Below, in pieces: positions 14,000-16,792 of a stretch of DNA of 16,792 nt; within the stretch, counting starts at the first letter, position 1; the number at the start of each line of letters is the position of its first letter. The DNA is from Treponema sp. GTDB lineage: Bacteria > Spirochaetota > Spirochaetia > Treponematales > Treponemataceae. Position numbers and translations under genes: made by a program. The stretch is from assembly GCA_024691105.1 (NCBI GenBank), contig JAILNY010000036.1:1-16792 (forward strand). The letters run 5' to 3'. Under the pieces are notes generated by a model. That model was not told the DNA's origin. It saw only the letters and a list, made by a program, of their open reading frames with translations, and ran no database searches.

Positions 14000-15913
14000 T
14001 TATTCCTTAAACATCGACTTGATTTCTTTTGCGTAGATTTCATTCAGCTTGTAGCGCATGATTTCCTGCTTAGCAGAAAGTTCACGGCCTACTTCAAACG
14101 GTTTAGAAAGGAATGCAAACTTAGAAACTTTTTCAAACATTCTAAAGCCGTTTTTAACATTGATAAGTTCACGAATCTCTTCGTCAATAAGACGCTTTAA
14201 GTCTTTGCTCTTAAGAAGATCTTTGTAGTCCTTAAAGTCAATGTCATTTTCGTTAGCCCAAAGTTCAACTTCTTCCTGATTCAACAAAAGAAGAGCCCCA
14301 AGGCTTCGTTGATCCTGACCTACAACAACGGCGGTATCAATGTATTTTGATTCTTTAATCTTTGACTCAATCGGAAGCGGCTCAACGTTTTCTCCGCCTG
14401 TCAAAACGATTGTATCTTTTACACGGCCAAGAATTTTAATTTCTCCGTGAACGCCAAGCACTGCAAGGTCACCTGTATCAAGCCAGCCATCTTTAGAAAG
14501 AACTTTTTCTGTCAATTCAGGACGCTTATAGTAGCCCTTCATTACAGTTCCACCCTTAACCTGAAGAACACCCTTCTTTCCGTTAGGAAGAACATTTCCT
14601 TCCATATCAACAATTCTGACAGACACGCCGCGGATAGGAGTTCCGATACAACCAAAGACCGGAGACTTAATCGCACGAACTGCAACTACAGGAGAAGTCT
14701 CTGTAAGACCGTAACCTTCTACAACATTAATTCCGAGCGACCAGAAGAACTCATCGATAGTCTTTGCATAAGCGCCGCCGCCTGCAATACCTGCGCGGAA
14801 GTTTGTTCCAAGCATAGCGCGAATTTTTTTGAATACCAGAACATTTCCCAAAAGCTTAAGCGGAGTCAAAAGAATCCAAGGAATAATAAGACCAATCCAG
14901 CTTAAAACAATGCAGTCATATTTTGTTCTGAAATTTTTTCTTAAAAGGCGGCGCGAAATTCCACTGTGCATAACTGCAACTTTTACAAAGAAGTTAAACA
15001 TCATTTCAACGATACCGCCGGTGCGGCGCATCTTCTTTGTAATGCCTTCGTAAACTGCTTCAAATACACGGGGAACCGCAGGCAAAAGATGTGGATTTAA
15101 TGTTGCAATATCAGGAAGCAGAATTGAACCGATTGGTTTTGAATAACAAAGCGATCCTGCCTGTGACAAAATTACATATTCAACAAGACGCTGGAAAACG
15201 TGCCAAACCGGAAGAACTACAATTGCCTTGTCTCCAGGGAAAAGGAAAATTCGCTCCTGAAGTTCATCAAGCTGAGTAATAAAGTTTCCATGCGAAAGCA
15301 TTACACCCTTTGGAATTCCTGTGGTACCAGAAGTAAAAATGATTGTTACAATATCGTCCCAGTCACCTTTTTCTGTTTCTGTCTCTACCTTGTTCTTATG
15401 TTTAGCGCGATATTTAATTCCTTCTTCAATTACATCATTGAATGCAAGAATTTTTACCTTGCCCTTTTTGCAAAGCAAAGCTGCTTCATCAGTAACTTCA
15501 TCAAAAATAATAAAGCGTTCGATTGTAGGAATTTCTTTTTTAACGCTCATGATTTTTTTAATCTGAGCTGAATTTTCTACAATGACAGTTTTTACTTCTG
15601 TAAAGGAAAGAATATACTTTAAATCGCCTGCGCTCGCATCACAACCACGAGGAACATCAATTGCACCGATTGCCATAATACCCATGTCGGCCTGTTCCCA
15701 CTCTTTGCGGTTATCAGAAATAAGACCGATTTTTTCACCGCGTTTTGTTCCAAGCGCCAAAAGTCCGCCAGCAAAATTCTGCGAAAATTCAAAAAGCTCT
15801 TTATAGCTGACAGGCATAAATTTACCGTCGCGACCATTTTTAGAAAACTGTGCGACAACATCAGGATACTTTATGCTGACCTCGCGAAGCAATTTCGGCA
15901 GTGTTCTTTCCAT
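14000..15913 (-). CDS. Long-chain acyl-CoA synthetase (AMP-forming)
   Basis: This 637-residue enzyme of the ANL superfamily activates fatty acids to acyl-CoA through an acyl-AMP intermediate, at or near the inner membrane. The phosphate-binding loop TSGTTGIPKG lies at 194-203, the adenylate motif YGLTETSP at 401-408, WLDTGD at 477-482, and the hinge region GRVKDTIVLTGGENVEP at 496-512. A Lys (615, in LSAKQEIMR) fits the C-terminal catalytic position. A hydrophobic stretch (about 335-361) is typical of long bacterial long-chain synthetases. I choose the ATG at 15913, which has an AAGG nine bases upstream, rather than the in-frame TTG at 15922. The gene has its own strong promoter and a palindrome in its leader. 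It may support use of host or environmental fatty acids in phospholipid synthesis. Confidence 0.95.
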   Translation of the reverse strand: MERTLPKLLREVSIKYPDVVAQFSKNGRDGKFMPVSYKELFEFSQNFAGGLLALGTKRGEKIGLISDNRKEWEQADMGIMAIGAIDVPRGCDASAGDLKYILSFTEVKTVIVENSAQIKKIMSVKKEIPTIERFIIFDEVTDEAALLCKKGKVKILAFNDVIEEGIKYRAKHKNKVETETEKGDWDDIVTIIFTSGTTGIPKGVMLSHGNFITQLDELQERIFLFPGDKAIVVLPVWHVFQRLVEYVILSQAGSLCYSKPIGSILLPDIATLNPHLLPAVPRVFEAVYEGITKKMRRTGGIVEMMFNFFVKVAVMHSGISRRLLRKNFRTKYDCIVLSWIGLIIPWILLTPLKLLGNVLVFKKIRAMLGTNFRAGIAGGGAYAKTIDEFFWSLGINVVEGYGLTETSPVVAVRAIKSPVFGCIGTPIRGVSVRIVDMEGNVLPNGKKGVLQVKGGTVMKGYYKRPELTEKVLSKDGWLDTGDLAVLGVHGEIKILGRVKDTIVLTGGENVEPLPIESKIKESKYIDTAVVVGQDQRSLGALLLLNQEEVELWANENDIDFKDYKDLLKSKDLKRLIDEEIRELINVKNGFRMFEKVSKFAFLSKPFEVGRELSAKQEIMRYKLNEIYAKEIKSMFKE

Positions 15914-15933
15914 AATATCCAACCTTTTTAAAA

Positions 15934-15946
15934 TGTCAAAATGACA
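15934..15946. promoter_or_regulatory. TGTCA-TGACA palindrome in the acyl-CoA synthetase leader
   Basis: Five-base inverted arms TGTCA and TGACA flank an AAA centre, about 30 bases downstream of the predicted start of transcription and before the ribosome site. A repressor binding here could block the synthetase gene. The element is short and is the only copy in this gap. Confidence 0.35.
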
Positions 15947-15978
15947 AACTTTGAGATTTTGTTAAAACAGACACTATA

Positions 15979-16007
15979 ATTATAATGGAACAATTTTTCT
16001 TTTGCAA
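15979..16007 (-). promoter_or_regulatory. Predicted promoter of the acyl-CoA synthetase gene
   Basis: On the minus strand TTGCAA (16002-16007) is followed after 17 bp by a perfect TATAAT (15979-15984). This would give a leader of about 60 bases for the synthetase gene, and possibly for the SH3 gene behind it. Confidence 0.7.
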
Positions 16008-16035
16008 TCAAAAAACTGGCATTTTAAAAATTCAC

Positions 16036-16792
16036 TTAAAAAAACATAATCTGAGGCTTTTTGAGTTTTGGGTGTGAATATATACTGACCGAAGTTTCAA
16101 ATGCATTTTCCAGAATCTCTTGGTCAAAGATTTTCTTGTGGTTACCGACAATCACTGTCCCGTGTGAAAAGAGCAGAAAATTGTCAGCCATAATCGATGC
16201 AGTATTTATATCGTGAATTGAAAATAAAACAGTTTTTCCATCCGGTGTTGCGATAGCTTTTATCGTCTTTAAAAACTGAATCTGAAACGGCATATCAAGA
16301 CCTTCTGACGGTTCATCAAAAAGCATGTTATTGTTTTTCTGAATCATACAGCGCGCAAGCCTGCACTTCTGAAACTCGCCGCCCGACAGTTCAAAAATCT
16401 TTTTCTGTTCAAACTCCGCAATACCAAGCTCACTCAAAATGCCGCGAACCGCACTCTCTGCATCCACTGCCCTCATCGAGTCAAATGCATATAAACCTGT
16501 CTGCACAAACTGCATCACAGTAAGATTCCAGACCGGGCTCTCGTTTTGTACCAAAAACGAAATCTTTTTTGCAGCATCTTTTCGCTTTATCAAAAAAACA
16601 TTCTCACCGTCAACCAGAATCTCTCCGTCCACTTTAAGACCTGCAGGCACGATTCCTGCCATCAAAGAAAGGAGAGTGCTTTTTCCGCTGCCGTTTTTTC
16701 CACAGAGAGCGGTAAAGCTTGAGTCGCTCAAAGTAAACGAGACATTTTTAAAAACGGTTTTATCTTTATATGATGCACTAAGATTTTTTACT
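16036..16792 (-). CDS. ABC transporter ATP-binding protein, 5' end cut by window edge
   Basis: This is the ATPase subunit of an ABC importer, most like the iron-siderophore/cobalamin group (FepC/BtuD type). The reading frame stays open to the right edge, encoding VKNLSASYKDKTVFKNVSFT before the Walker A, so the true start lies just outside the window and only a few residues are missing. It has Walker A GKNGSGKST, a Q-loop in FLVQNESP, signature LSGGEFQKCRLAR, Walker B MLFDEPSEGLD and H-loop FSIHD. The TTG at 16731 is not a plausible start because it would remove the conserved first strands. Its permease and binding-protein partners would be expected beyond the right edge. The substrate cannot be determined here. 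Confidence 0.9.
   Translation of the reverse strand, partial: VKNLSASYKDKTVFKNVSFTLSDSSFTALCGKNGSGKSTLLSLMAGIVPAGLKVDGEILVDGENVFLIKRKDAAKKISFLVQNESPVWNLTVMQFVQTGLYAFDSMRAVDAESAVRGILSELGIAEFEQKKIFELSGGEFQKCRLARCMIQKNNNMLFDEPSEGLDMPFQIQFLKTIKAIATPDGKTVLFSIHDINTASIMADNFLLFSHGTVIVGNHKKIFDQEILENAFETSVSIYSHPKLKKPQIMFF

Noticed and set aside
16036..16731. Complete ABC ATPase starting at the TTG at 16731
   Set aside because: The frame remains open to the window edge and encodes the conserved first strands of the domain, so the gene is cut off rather than complete.

Overview
The window looks like ordinary chromosome from a host-associated spirochaete, most probably a Treponema. The support is indirect: AT-rich DNA, a BMP-family lipoprotein of the TmpC/PnrA type with its own ABC transporter, a loosely conserved lipoprotein signal, several small secreted bacterial SH3 proteins, and an EI (ptsI) gene with no PTS permease beside it. 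No rRNA, tRNA, CRISPR array, phage gene or insertion sequence was seen. The species cannot be named from this sequence.

Left part (1-8000). A decayed SH3-protein gene (196-496, minus) lies next to a divergent, unrecognised lipoprotein gene (582-1229, plus). From 7890 down to 1258 runs a six-gene minus-strand operon: a purine-nucleoside-type binding lipoprotein (pnrA), a double-domain ABC ATPase, two membrane permeases, a low-molecular-weight protein tyrosine phosphatase and a secreted SH3-like protein. The operon has a near-consensus promoter (7969-7997), a hairpin in its leader (7915-7954), a terminator-like attenuator after the first gene (6681-6727) and a final rho-independent terminator (1221-1246). 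The binding protein, ATPase and permeases should form one nucleoside importer. The phosphatase and SH3 protein appear to share its transcript.

Middle part (8000-13210). ptsI (enzyme I) is transcribed divergently from the importer operon, and its main predicted promoter sits so close to the start codon that the mRNA may be leaderless. After it come der (a ribosome-assembly GTPase with an unusual N-terminal tail), a short MerR-like regulator and an Rsm22/METTL17-like methyltransferase with candidate iron-sulfur cysteines. The last three genes abut or overlap, so they probably form one operon with a translation and ribosome theme.

Right part (13260-16792). Minus-strand genes encode another secreted SH3 protein, a long-chain acyl-CoA synthetase with a strong promoter and a small palindrome in its leader, and an iron/cobalamin-type ABC ATPase cut off by the right edge.

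Most of the window is conventional. The observations most worth a second look are the candidate leaderless starts at ptsI and the importer ATPase, the leader hairpin and attenuator of the nucleoside operon, the doubly broken SH3 pseudogene derived from a gene family still present nearby, and the Der / MerR / Rsm22 cluster with its atypical protein features.
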